Shown here piece by piece: positions 1 to 7,978 of a DNA stretch of 64,000 nt. The translations under genes and the position numbers were made by a program. Source of the DNA: JACPPO01 sp965262505 (lineage in GTDB: Bacteria; Acidobacteriota; Vicinamibacteria; Vicinamibacterales; UBA2999); NCBI GenBank assembly GCA_965262505.1, contig CBDHFM010000030.1, positions 2,356,001 to 2,420,000 of the forward strand, in the 5' to 3' direction. The notes below the pieces were generated by a model. It ran no database searches, had not been told where the DNA came from, and saw only the letters and a program-made list of their open reading frames with translations. The first letter of the stretch is position 1. Every line of letters starts with the position of its first letter.

Positions 1-94
1 GTCGGTGAAGCCGGCTGCGCGAGGACCGTTGAGAAGCTGAAAAGCAGGAGCGGTAGCATGCCCTAGATGGTGTCACAAGCACGGGTCTGTCGCG
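1..94. other. Left-edge stretch, possible 3' end of a cut gene
   Basis: One frame is open from the first base to a TAG at 64-66, giving about 21 residues that end in GSMP. This could be the tail of a plus-strand gene cut by the window edge, but 21 codons cannot establish that. Bases 67-94 hold nothing recognisable before repeat copy 1. Confidence 0.2.
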
Positions 95-225
95 CATGAC
101 CTCGTTGCGGGTGGCCGCGGACGGGGCCGCCCCGTTCGCGCCGCAGGCGCCACACCCGTGACGGGTGCCTTTGGCGCCGAGCACGAATGGGGCTGTCCGC
201 GGTCAGGACCCGCCTGGAGGTTATG
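95..225 (+). repeat. Palindromic dispersed repeat, copy 1
   Basis: First of four related elements (others at 33421, 39611 and 46102, all same orientation). The outer arms are catgacctc (95-103) and gaggttatg (217-225). Inside, a GC-rich left arm with ccgcggac pairs with gtccgcgg near 195-202, then ggcgcc pairs with ggcgcc, and the centre is the small hairpin acccgtgacgggt. The 20-bp outer extension present in copies 2-4 (agaaccggttt type) is not visible here. It ends 36 bp before the next gene, so a transcript from the left would contain the whole hairpin. No coding capacity; shadow frames in it are not genes. Confidence 0.85.
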
Positions 226-261
226 ATTGGGCCGCCACACTGATCGAGGAGGAGGCCGACT

Positions 262-1119
262 ATGGATCCGACCAGACGCAAGATACTGGCAGCGGGCGCC
301 GCGGCGACGGCGATGGCCGCAGCGCCGCGCATGTTTGCCCAGCAGACCGGGCAGGGAGGAGCTGCCATGTCCTTCTACGAAAGAGGCCCGGTTCGCATCC
401 ACTATGAGGAGGCTGGTTCCGGCTTCCCGCTGCTACTCATCGCCGGCGGGGCACTGAACTCAACGATGGCCCGCTTGATCAGCAGTCCCTTCAACCCGAT
501 CGAGGAATTCAGGGGAGAGTACCGCTGCATCTACGCGGACCTGCGCAACGCCAATGGCGGGAATTCCTCCGGCCCGCTCGAGGTGGACCGGCCGTGGGAT
601 TCACACACCGATGACCACCTCGGTCTGATGGATCACCTGGGCATCGACAAGTTCATGGTCCTGGGCTTCTGCATCGCAGGCCCCTTCATCTGGAACCTCT
701 TGAAGCGAGCGCCCGATCGCGTTGTCGCGGCCGTGCCGGTCCAGCCTGTCGGGTTCCGGCCGGAAAGGCCCACCGGCAGCTACGATAACGGCATGACCGG
801 GTGGGGTCCGGAACTGGTCAAGCGCCGGCCCGATATCACGATGGAGATGGTCGACACATTTCTGACCAGGATGTTCCGCACCGATGCCGACTTCGTCTTC
901 ACCGTGACGCGTGATTTCGTGCGCAATTGCCAGACGCCCGTTCTGATCCTGCCGGATGATAGTCCGGCGCATCCGTATGCGGTCGCCATGGAGTGCGCGA
1001 TGCTCGCGCCCAAAGCCGAAGTGAGTATGTTCCCGTGGAAGGAGCCCCCGGAGCGGATTCCCATCGCGGTACGCCAGGTACGGTCCTTCCTTCGGGCGCA
1101 TCGGCCTGCTTCTGCGTAG
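262..1119 (+). CDS. Tat-exported alpha/beta hydrolase with Cys nucleophile
   Basis: 285 residues. The N-terminus has a twin-arginine signal (DPTRRKILAAG, hydrophobic to about residue 25, AQQ cleavage region), so the enzyme is probably exported folded. The body is a single alpha/beta hydrolase domain. Its nucleophile elbow reads GFCIAG at about residue 134, with Cys instead of Ser; dienelactone hydrolases share this feature, so it may be a family trait rather than a defect. A late Asp lies in LPDD. No clear HxP oxyanion motif is seen and substrate is unknown. The ATG at 262 is chosen because GGAGGAGG sits at 248-255. It stands alone between repeat copy 1 and the MscS gene. Hydrolase fold sure, reaction not. 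Confidence 0.85.
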   Translation: MDPTRRKILAAGAAATAMAAAPRMFAQQTGQGGAAMSFYERGPVRIHYEEAGSGFPLLLIAGGALNSTMARLISSPFNPIEEFRGEYRCIYADLRNANGGNSSGPLEVDRPWDSHTDDHLGLMDHLGIDKFMVLGFCIAGPFIWNLLKRAPDRVVAAVPVQPVGFRPERPTGSYDNGMTGWGPELVKRRPDITMEMVDTFLTRMFRTDADFVFTVTRDFVRNCQTPVLILPDDSPAHPYAVAMECAMLAPKAEVSMFPWKEPPERIPIAVRQVRSFLRAHRPASA

Positions 1120-1216
1120 ACCGCGATGTCCATACGACAGGCAGCAGGCGCCAGTTCTGCCGCTCTGGCTTCTACAACGACCTCAAGTCGCTTGACGAAT
1201 CCATGAAAGGAAGGAC

Positions 1217-2290
1217 ATGCAGGCGCTCCTGGAAATGATGGAGCGGCAGTTTGTCGGGAATACCGCCCAGGACTACCTCGTCTCCGCGGTGGTCTTCCTC
1301 GCCGTCCTCGTTGGCCTGCCGATTGCCAAGGCGATCATCCTGCGGCACCTCAAGGCGGTCTCGCAGCGAACGGCGAACGACTTTGATGACCTGCTCCACG
1401 ATCTGCTGCGGCGCATCGTCGGACAGCTTGTCTATCTGTCCACCGCGCTCTACTGCGCCGCTCTGTTCCTGACGCTGCCGGACGGTCTCGGCCGCCTGCT
1501 GCAGATCCTCCTCGTCATCATTCTCACGATCAAGGTCGCGCAGTTCCTCCAAGGGCTCGCTGCCTACGGTGTCCGCACGTGGGCTGAGCAGGTCATGAAA
1601 AACGACCCGGCCGGCGGCGCGATGGTCAAGAACATAACCTGGCTTGCCCGGGTGATGATCTGGACGGCGACCCTGTTGTTTATCCTCGACAACCTCGGGA
1701 TCAATGTCACGGCGTTCGTCGCGAGCCTCGGCATCGGCGGCATCGCCATCGCCCTGGCTGCCCAATCAGTGCTGGGAGACGTCTTCAGCGGGTTCGCGAT
1801 CTTGGTGGACAAGCCCTTCCAGGTCGGGGACTTCATCGTTGTGGGCGATCTATTCGGCACCGTGGAGCACGTTGGATTAAAGACCACGCGTCTCCTTAGC
1901 CTCGGTGGCGAGCAACTGATTTTCTCCAATAGCGACCTGACCGGTAGTCGGATCAAGAACTACAAGCGGATGCGCGAGCGGCGGGTCCAGTTCAGTGTGG
2001 GAGTGACGTACGAAACGTCTGTCGAGAACGTGAAGGCGATCCCGGCGATGGTCGAGCGGGTCATCAAAGAGCATCAACACGTCAGATTCGGCCGGGCCCA
2101 CTTCAAGAGCTTCGGTGACTTTGCCCTCATCTACGAATTCGTCTTTGGGGTGCTCACGCCGGATTACAACGTCTACATGGATCTACAGCAGTCCATAAAC
2201 TTTCGGCTGATAGAGGAATTCCAGAAAGCCGGGATCGAATTCGCGTATCCCACGCAGCAGCTCTACGTGACCAGAACCGAACCGGTTTAA
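1217..2290 (+). CDS. MscS-family mechanosensitive ion channel
   Basis: 357 residues, usual for a small MscS homologue. Membrane segments lie at about residues 18-38, 72-90 and 95-115, followed by the pore-lining helix and beta domain: NLGINVTAFVASLGIGGIAIALAAQ then DVFSGFAILVDKPFQVGDFI, the classic MscS core. It would open under membrane tension to release solutes during hypo-osmotic shock in the inner membrane. AAGGAAGG at 1207-1214 sits close to the ATG at 1217. Its last 4 bp overlap the stop end of the convergent cupredoxin-like gene. Family assignment is firm; the gated ion is not known. Confidence 0.95.
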   Translation: MQALLEMMERQFVGNTAQDYLVSAVVFLAVLVGLPIAKAIILRHLKAVSQRTANDFDDLLHDLLRRIVGQLVYLSTALYCAALFLTLPDGLGRLLQILLVIILTIKVAQFLQGLAAYGVRTWAEQVMKNDPAGGAMVKNITWLARVMIWTATLLFILDNLGINVTAFVASLGIGGIAIALAAQSVLGDVFSGFAILVDKPFQVGDFIVVGDLFGTVEHVGLKTTRLLSLGGEQLIFSNSDLTGSRIKNYKRMRERRVQFSVGVTYETSVENVKAIPAMVERVIKEHQHVRFGRAHFKSFGDFALIYEFVFGVLTPDYNVYMDLQQSINFRLIEEFQKAGIEFAYPTQQLYVTRTEPV

Positions 2291-3531
2291 CGCGGCGTCT
2301 CGAGGTCCGTCGTGTGCGACCTTCGCACTCTGCCGCCTGACATCGTCCAGACCAGCCAGCCGAACAAACCCAGGCCGCCGGCGAAAATGACCGGGGCGAG
2401 CCAGCTCCAGCTGCTGGACGACGCAAGGTCCCAGGCAGCCTCCTGTCCGGACGCCAGACGCAGCGTCACGGCCTGGTCTCCCGTGCCAGAAGCGTCGTCA
2501 CGGGCGAACCGGTAGAAGGTTGCTCTTTGGCGGGGCAGGTCGGTCGTGACCGTCGCGTCGATCAGCGGCAGGGGACTTCCGCCGAGGTACACGTCAGGCG
2601 GTTCCGCTGTACCGGGCAGGTTGCCGGTGCGGACCGCCTCCGTCAGCAGGACCGCGACGTAGCCGTCCGGCTCGAGCTCTGCCATGGCGGCTGGCCCGCC
2701 CAGAATCAGTGCCTCGTATTCCGCGGGAGCGTACGTCGCTTCTAGGAACACGCGCGGCGCCCCCGGATAGTCCACCGATCCCAGATCCCTGGTCAGCTCA
2801 ACGCTCAGCGGGTTCCCCAGCGCAAGACTCAACGGGTTTCCGACCGCACGGCTCAGCGCGTCCCCCGGCGCGATGCTCAGCGCGCTTGCCCGCGCGACGC
2901 TCAGGGCGTCCCCTCGCCCTCCCCCTGCAACCGCGGCGGCCGGCCGCCTCCCGTCGTCGAAGACGACCAGCTTGCCAACTTTCTCGGGATGAAGATCGCA
3001 TTGCACGACAAAGGTCCCGGTCTGCGTCGTGCTGAAGAGCACCACATCCACGCCACTCGCCGGCGAGACATAGGCGTGCACCTCGTCACCGGTCGGACTG
3101 ATGCCGGCCGGAGATGTCTCCCGCCATTGGTCGAACGCGCGGTCGTGGTGGGCGTGGTCGTCATTCGGGACCTCTGCCGTCATCGCGCTCGCAGGGGCCG
3201 CCATCCACAACAGCTCATCGGGTACGAGCCCCACGACCCTGTAGTGATGTTCGGTCCTGCCCCGGCCGCGCAGCACGAGCTGCACTGGTTGTCCCGCGGG
3301 GATGAACAGGGCGGACGGCTGGATGCCGTCGTCCGAGATCTCGACGTTGAGAATGAGGTAGCGAACCGGCGCATCGGAGGGAGAGGGACGCACCTGGCTC
3401 TCGGGCGGGGTCACCTGCGCCGCGGCCACACCGGCGCCGTGCATGAGGAATACGCCGATCCCGATCCCGATGCCGACCCAGACGGCCCGGGCCATCGTTA
3501 CGAATGCGGACATGCGCGGCGGGATGACCAC
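2287..3531 (-). CDS. Membrane-tethered cupredoxin-like secreted protein
   Basis: About 414 residues; the start is uncertain between GTG at 3531 and ATG at 3513. An N-terminal hydrophobic segment (VGIGIGIGVFLMHG) serves as signal or anchor. Residues 55-200 look like a cupredoxin fold: PAGQPVQLVLRGRG, EHHYRVVG, and a late CDLHPEKVGKL loop resembling a type-1 copper Cys-His-(Met) loop, though no Met ligand is obvious. Residues about 206-244 are an octapeptide repeat (LS every eighth residue). A C-terminal helix (WLAPVIFAGGLGLFGWLVW) followed by GGRVRR anchors it with the bulk outside. It sits upstream of two propeller-cytochrome c genes on the same strand, so a role in periplasmic electron transfer is plausible but inferred. 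Confidence 0.7.
   Translation of the reverse strand: MVIPPRMSAFVTMARAVWVGIGIGIGVFLMHGAGVAAAQVTPPESQVRPSPSDAPVRYLILNVEISDDGIQPSALFIPAGQPVQLVLRGRGRTEHHYRVVGLVPDELLWMAAPASAMTAEVPNDDHAHHDRAFDQWRETSPAGISPTGDEVHAYVSPASGVDVVLFSTTQTGTFVVQCDLHPEKVGKLVVFDDGRRPAAAVAGGGRGDALSVARASALSIAPGDALSRAVGNPLSLALGNPLSVELTRDLGSVDYPGAPRVFLEATYAPAEYEALILGGPAAMAELEPDGYVAVLLTEAVRTGNLPGTAEPPDVYLGGSPLPLIDATVTTDLPRQRATFYRFARDDASGTGDQAVTLRLASGQEAAWDLASSSSWSWLAPVIFAGGLGLFGWLVWTMSGGRVRRSHTTDLETPR
2804..2914 (-). repeat. 24-bp in-frame tandem repeat inside the cupredoxin-like gene
   Basis: Four and a half tandem 24-bp units begin at 2804, 2828, 2852, 2876 and 2900; each plus-strand unit starts ctcarsg. On the coding strand they give eight-residue repeats DALSVARA, SALSIAPG, DALSRAVG, NPLSLALG and NPLSVELT. 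The pattern is small-hydrophobic and could form a beta-helical or amyloid-like spacer between the cupredoxin part and the C-terminal region. Unit number may vary between strains. Confidence 0.85.
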
Positions 3532-3591
3532 CTCACCCTGCCCTCCGTCCGTCCGTTCCGATTCACCTCACTGCACCTCTCACGGCGCCTC

Positions 3592-5397
3592 TCACTGCGC
3601 CTCGTTGAGGGTCTGCAGGTGGGCCAGCACCGCTCGGAGCTCGGCCTCGGTGAGATCGATGCCGCCCATGAGCTCGACGCCGTCGAGCGCGGACCTGACC
3701 CGAGCCTCGTCCGCACCCCGGATGTCGGGAGTACTCAGGCTCGCGTCGCCCGCACCGTCAATTCCGTGACAGCTGGCGCATCCCACGCCCCCGGCTGTCT
3801 GCTCAAAGACGAGCGCCCCCTGCTCCTCAAGCGTCAGGACCGGCGCAGCAGCGGCAGCGCCGCGGCCACCGCCTCGGCCACCGCGACCGCCTCGGCCGCC
3901 CGGCGCGGGCGGAGGATTCGCCGCAACCCGCTCACGCATGATCTCGCGAACGGCTCCCTTTGGGCCGCCCATGTCGGCGAGCAGCTCGCCGGTCCAATCC
4001 GCGTTGTACCGGACGAACCCGCCCGAATGCGTGTCCCCACCGTTCGGCGTCGCAATGTAGTCGGTCGGCTGGTGGGTATCGAGGTCGAGCACGATCATCT
4101 CCCAGCCGTACATGTTGCTGACCCAGAGCTCGTTGACCTCGGGGTCCGGGTGCAGGACTCCGTGATCGATGCTCGAGGCCGACCCCCCGAGCCAGATCGG
4201 CATATTGTGGATGAAGTTCCGGGGCGACCGGAACGGTTGCGTGGCGACGAGCCCCACCACCGAACCGTTGTTGTGCGTCCCTTCGCCCTTGCCGATCGGG
4301 TAGAGGAAGGACTCGTCCCAGTTCAGGGCGATGCCGTACGGCCCTGCCACCCCTGCGGAGGTGCTGTCGACGACTTCGTTGAGTTCGTTGTCAATTTTGT
4401 AGACATTGCTGCTGTGCCCGTCAGAGACGTAGGTGAACCTGCCGTCTGAGGTGTGCGCCATGCCGATCGGGTTGTCCCCGACGTACGGCACGATGGCCAC
4501 CCCGCCGGTCTCCAGGTTGATCTTCGCAATTCCCGCGGTGTCGTGATGCTCCGAGCGCCATGGCGGCGCGAAGACGGCGTTATACAGGAAGCGGCCTGTC
4601 GGGTCGACCGTCGGATAGGGATGGCCCATGTTGTAGCGGAGGTCTTGAATCGTGATGGCCTTCGCGACCCGGTTGTTGTCCTTGGGATCGAGGAGCCAGG
4701 TGGGGCCGCCGCCGGCGTTGCGCCCGAAGGCGATGATCACGCGGTCGCGCCCCTGCCAGTCCGTGAAGCCGGTGAGGTGGTGGAACCAGTCGACGCGAGG
4801 ACCTTCCAGCGTCATCTCCAGCTTCAGCGTCCTGGAGTTGATGATGAGCAGGACGCTCCTGCTCTCCCCGGTGGCAGCGACACGGTGTATCTGCCCGATG
4901 TAGAAAAATCTCCCGTCCGGCGATATGCCCGCGCTGTGAGGGTTCTGCGTGACCTCCTCGCCCAGATCGAACAGCGCCGACGCGATGACCTCCTTGCTGT
5001 AGGCGTCGATGACCTGGACGCCCGACATCGGGGTGCCGCCGTTCGGGTTCGATCCCACGCCCTCGCTCGTGACGAAAACGAGCGGGTGAGCCCCGACGTC
5101 CCAGGCGTCCGGGCCGCTGGAGTCGTACGTGGCAAACAGCCTCAACCCACTGCGCACCGACTCCGGCGTGTCCCAGCCCGTGGGCTGGGCGTCGGCTGGC
5201 GGAGGCGCAAGCTGACCAGCCTGGACCACCTGTACGGGAGCCGCGGAGGCGACCTGCTGCTGCAGGGCCTGGTTGTCCGCCTGGAGGGTGTCAATGTCCG
5301 ATTGGGAGACCCCCTGCACGGCAAAGACGGATACAGCCAGGGCCGTCAGCGCCAGGAGCGCACTTCCCATCCATAGCTTTCTTGCAGACTGTTTCAT
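3592..5397 (-). CDS. YVTN-type beta-propeller fused to C-terminal cytochrome c (copy A)
   Basis: 601 residues. Signal peptide MKQSARKLWMGSALLALTALAVSVFA, then a short coiled-coil (DIDTLQADNQALQQQ). A seven-bladed YVTN/quinoprotein-like propeller spans about 80-480 (blades end in motifs such as GRFFYIG, GRFLYNA, GRFTYVS). A Gly/Arg linker of GRG repeats leads to a monohaem cytochrome c domain with CASCH at about 540 and a distal Met in ELMGG. Likely a periplasmic dehydrogenase or electron-transfer sensor passing electrons to the attached haem; substrate unknown. ATG at 5397 is preceded by AGGGAGAA. It is a tandem paralogue of the gene at 5520-7343, with near-identical ends. PQQ binding cannot be asserted. 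Confidence 0.85.
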   Translation of the reverse strand: MKQSARKLWMGSALLALTALAVSVFAVQGVSQSDIDTLQADNQALQQQVASAAPVQVVQAGQLAPPPADAQPTGWDTPESVRSGLRLFATYDSSGPDAWDVGAHPLVFVTSEGVGSNPNGGTPMSGVQVIDAYSKEVIASALFDLGEEVTQNPHSAGISPDGRFFYIGQIHRVAATGESRSVLLIINSRTLKLEMTLEGPRVDWFHHLTGFTDWQGRDRVIIAFGRNAGGGPTWLLDPKDNNRVAKAITIQDLRYNMGHPYPTVDPTGRFLYNAVFAPPWRSEHHDTAGIAKINLETGGVAIVPYVGDNPIGMAHTSDGRFTYVSDGHSSNVYKIDNELNEVVDSTSAGVAGPYGIALNWDESFLYPIGKGEGTHNNGSVVGLVATQPFRSPRNFIHNMPIWLGGSASSIDHGVLHPDPEVNELWVSNMYGWEMIVLDLDTHQPTDYIATPNGGDTHSGGFVRYNADWTGELLADMGGPKGAVREIMRERVAANPPPAPGGRGGRGGRGGGRGAAAAAPVLTLEEQGALVFEQTAGGVGCASCHGIDGAGDASLSTPDIRGADEARVRSALDGVELMGGIDLTEAELRAVLAHLQTLNEAQ

Positions 5398-5450
5398 GAC
5401 CGTTCTCCCTGTGTGGGCGTAGCCATCTTGCGCGGGCCGAGGACACAGGC

Positions 5451-5480
5451 ATTCTAGTCTTGTCCCCGTTCCACCTGCAA
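5451..5480 (-). promoter_or_regulatory. Candidate promoter of propeller gene A
   Basis: Read on the minus strand, TAGAAT (5456-5451) is a good -10 and TTGCAG (5480-5475) a weak -35 with 18 bp between. The same TAGAAT with flanking CCGAGGAC and GGCATTCTAGTC (plus strand) recurs upstream of the paralogue, so the control region was duplicated with the gene. Sigma-70 assignment is inferred. Confidence 0.4.
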
Positions 5481-5519
5481 CGAGGGTGCGCTGAGGAAGT
5501 GGTCTATCTAAAACTAGAC

Positions 5520-7343
5520 TTACGGCCCGGCGTTGAGCGTCTGCAGGTGAGCCAGTACCGCTCGGAGCTCGGCCTCAGTGAGATCGATGCCGCCCATGAG
5601 CGCGACGCCGTCGAGCGCAGACCTGACCCGGGCCTCGTCCGCACCCCGGATGTCGGGAGTACTCAGGCTTGCATCGCCGGCACCGTCTATTCCGTGACAG
5701 GAGGCGCATCCCACGCCCCCGGCCGTCTGCTCATAGACGAGCGCCCCCCGCTCCTCGAGCGTCAGGGCTGGCCCCGCAGCGGCAGCGCCGCGGCCACCAC
5801 CACGGCCGCCCGGCGCGGGCGGAGGATTCGCCGCCACCCGCTCACGCATGATCTCGCGCACCTCACTCCTTGGGCCACCCATGTCGGCGAGCAGCTCGCC
5901 TGTCCAATCCGCGTTGTACCGTACGAACCCGCCCGAGTGCGTGTCTCCACCGTTGGGCGTGGGTATGTAATCGGTCACATCGTGGGTGTCGAGGTCCACG
6001 ACGATGGTCTCCCAGCCGTTCATGTTGCTGACCCAGAGCTCGTTGACCTCCGGGTCCGGGTGGAGGATCCCGTGATCGATGCTCGAGGCCGACCCACCGA
6101 GGTAGAGCGGCATGTTGTGAAGCACGCGAGCCGGACGCATCGTTCGGGCCTCGGTGATCCCCACGACCGAACCCCGATTATGGGTGCCCTCACCCTTGCC
6201 TATCGAATACAGAAGGGTCTCGTCCCAGTTCAGGACGAGGCCGTAGGGCCCTGCGACCCCGGCGTTGGTGCTGCCGACGACTTCGTTGGTTTCGTTGTCG
6301 ATCTTGAAGACGTGATCGCCCTCGGAGTCGTTGACGAAGGTGAACCTGCCGTCGGAGGTGTGCGCCATGCCGATCGGGTTCTCCCCCACGAACGGCACGA
6401 TGGTGGTCACGCCGGTCTCCAGGTTGAACTTCGCAATCCCCGCCGTGTTGTGATTCTGCTCGCGCCATGGCGGCGCGAAGACCGACACGAACACGGTGCG
6501 ACCCGTCGGGTCGAGTGTCGGATACGGATGGCCGATCTTGTAGCCGATGTCCTCGATCGTGATGGCCCTCGCGACCCGGTTCTTGTCGTGGGGATCGAGG
6601 AGGAAGTGCGGGCCACCGCCGGGGGTGCGCCCGAAAGCCACCAGCACGCGTTCGCGCCCCTGCCAATCGGTGAACCCGGTGATGTGGTGGAACCAGTCGA
6701 CGCGAGGACCTTCCAGCGTCATCTCCAGCCTCAGGGTTCTGGCGTTGATGATGAGCAGGACGGATTTGTCACGACTTGGGTCGATAGTGAATGTCACGCC
6801 GGAGACGTTCTCCCCGTCGGCCGCGCCACGCTGTATCTGCCCGATGTAGAGCCACTGCCCGTCAGGCGACATGCCAGCGCTGTGGGGGGTCATGGTGACC
6901 TCCTCGCCCAGGTCGAACAGCGCCGACGCAACGACCTCCTTGCTGTAGGCGTCTATGATGTGGACGCCCGACATGCCGGTGCCGCCGTTCGGGTTCGCGC
7001 CAACGCCTTCACTCGTGAAGTAGACGACCGGGTGGGCCTCGACGTCCCAGGCATCCGGGCCGCTGGAGTCGTACGTGGCAAGCTGCGTCAACCGGCCACG
7101 CAAGGACTCCGTCGTGTCCCAGCCCGTGGGCTGCGCGTTGACGGGTGGAGGGGAAAGCTGGCCAGCCTGGACGACCTGCACGGGAGCTGCGGCGGCAACC
7201 TGCTGCTGCAGGGCCGCGTTGTCCGCCTGCAGGGTCTCAAGGTCCGACTGGGAGACCCCCGGCACCGCAAAGACGGAGACCGCCAGGGCCATCAGCGCCA
7301 GGAGCGCACTTCCCATCCATAGCTTTCTTGCAGACTGTTTCAT
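5520..7343 (-). CDS. YVTN-type beta-propeller fused to C-terminal cytochrome c (copy B)
   Basis: 607 residues, tandem paralogue of the gene just downstream, same order: signal peptide, short coiled-coil (DLETLQADNAALQQQ), propeller, Gly/Arg linker, one CASCH haem site and a Met in ALMGG. It differs by an insert near residue 180 (ENVSGVTFTIDPSRDKS) and a shorter linker. Both ends are much more alike than the middle of the propeller, where substrate contacts would lie, which suggests divergence for different substrates. ATG at 7343 has AGGGAGAA upstream. Both genes have their own promoter-like element, so they may be expressed separately. Function in periplasmic electron transfer is inferred. 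Confidence 0.85.
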   Translation of the reverse strand: MKQSARKLWMGSALLALMALAVSVFAVPGVSQSDLETLQADNAALQQQVAAAAPVQVVQAGQLSPPPVNAQPTGWDTTESLRGRLTQLATYDSSGPDAWDVEAHPVVYFTSEGVGANPNGGTGMSGVHIIDAYSKEVVASALFDLGEEVTMTPHSAGMSPDGQWLYIGQIQRGAADGENVSGVTFTIDPSRDKSVLLIINARTLRLEMTLEGPRVDWFHHITGFTDWQGRERVLVAFGRTPGGGPHFLLDPHDKNRVARAITIEDIGYKIGHPYPTLDPTGRTVFVSVFAPPWREQNHNTAGIAKFNLETGVTTIVPFVGENPIGMAHTSDGRFTFVNDSEGDHVFKIDNETNEVVGSTNAGVAGPYGLVLNWDETLLYSIGKGEGTHNRGSVVGITEARTMRPARVLHNMPLYLGGSASSIDHGILHPDPEVNELWVSNMNGWETIVVDLDTHDVTDYIPTPNGGDTHSGGFVRYNADWTGELLADMGGPRSEVREIMRERVAANPPPAPGGRGGGRGAAAAGPALTLEERGALVYEQTAGGVGCASCHGIDGAGDASLSTPDIRGADEARVRSALDGVALMGGIDLTEAELRAVLAHLQTLNAGP

Positions 7344-7632
7344 GTGACCGTTCTCCCTGTGGGCGTAGCCCCCCTCTTCGAGGGTCCTCCCGACCGGCCT
7401 CCCGAGACCCGCCGCAGCGGAGCTCTGATCTCGCGCGAGCCGAGGACGTTGGCATTCTAGTCCCGGCCGGCTCCGCCGGCAACGAGTATGCTCCGACCGG
7501 ACCGCCCGATTGTTGCGTAAATCCTAACAATCTGCGCAACGCCGCTGTATCGCTGCTATCCTGTCCTGTAACGTGACTGCCGAATCCACGCACCCGGTGA
7601 CAGAGGCTCACCTCGATCGCCCTGGAGGCACC
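7344..7632. other. Intergenic region between propeller gene B and an M15 remnant
   Basis: About 290 bp without a gene. It holds the promoter-like element of gene B (7454-7482), a small GC-rich hairpin gccggctccgccggc at 7466-7480, and at its right end GGAGG (7623-7627), which is the ribosome site for the broken reading frame at 7633. Nothing else recognisable was seen. Confidence 0.5.
7454..7482 (-). promoter_or_regulatory. Candidate promoter of propeller gene B
   Basis: On the minus strand TAGAAT (7459-7454) is preceded after 17 bp by TTGCCG (7482-7477). The block ccgaggac then ggcattctagtc matches the region in front of gene A. The spacer forms a hairpin (gccggc/gccggc), absent in copy A, so regulation may differ. 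Confidence 0.4.
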
Positions 7633-7837
7633 ATGAGAACGTTCTACGAGGAATTCCGCCTGTGCCAACGACCACATTCACACCTGGAATTCAGCGCACT
7701 ATGAGGACAGGGCGGTGGATATTCAAGGCACCGGGCTGGATGAGCTCGCCGAGTGGTACCGCGGATACGGGCTGCGCGTCTACTGGCAGGTACCGGGGCA
7801 TTGGCAGCATGTCCACGTGGAAGTGAGCGCAGAGTGA
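7633..7837 (+). pseudogene. Frameshifted remnant resembling a small M15-type peptidase
   Basis: ATG at 7633 follows GGAGG by five bases and reads MRTFYEEFRLC, then hits a stop at 7702-7704. The +1 frame, open from 7637 to TGA at 7835-7837, carries the sensible part: NDHIHTWNSAHYEDRAVDIQ, later PGHWQHVHVEV. The spacing SxHYxxRAVDI followed by HVHVE matches the zinc-ligand pattern of D-Ala-D-Ala carboxypeptidase/M15 proteins. One extra base near 7664 would explain the break. The intact product would be only about 67 residues, so it is either a fragment or a decayed gene. Family link is by motif only. Confidence 0.4.
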
Positions 7838-7978
7838 CGTTGACCCGGTAAGCCACTCCACCGTGTGCCGGCGAAGCCGGCCCTACGCGCGACTCAGCAC
7901 GGGCACCCAGGGATCCTCGGTCCACCCCGGCCCGTGGCGCGCGACCTCGACATCAATGAGAGCGCAGGTCGAACGTCG

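Noticed and set aside
2989..7322. Long plus-strand frames antisense to the cupredoxin and propeller genes
   Set aside because: They are GC-driven mirror frames of genes with clear domains; compositions are Arg/Gly/Pro-rich without motifs.
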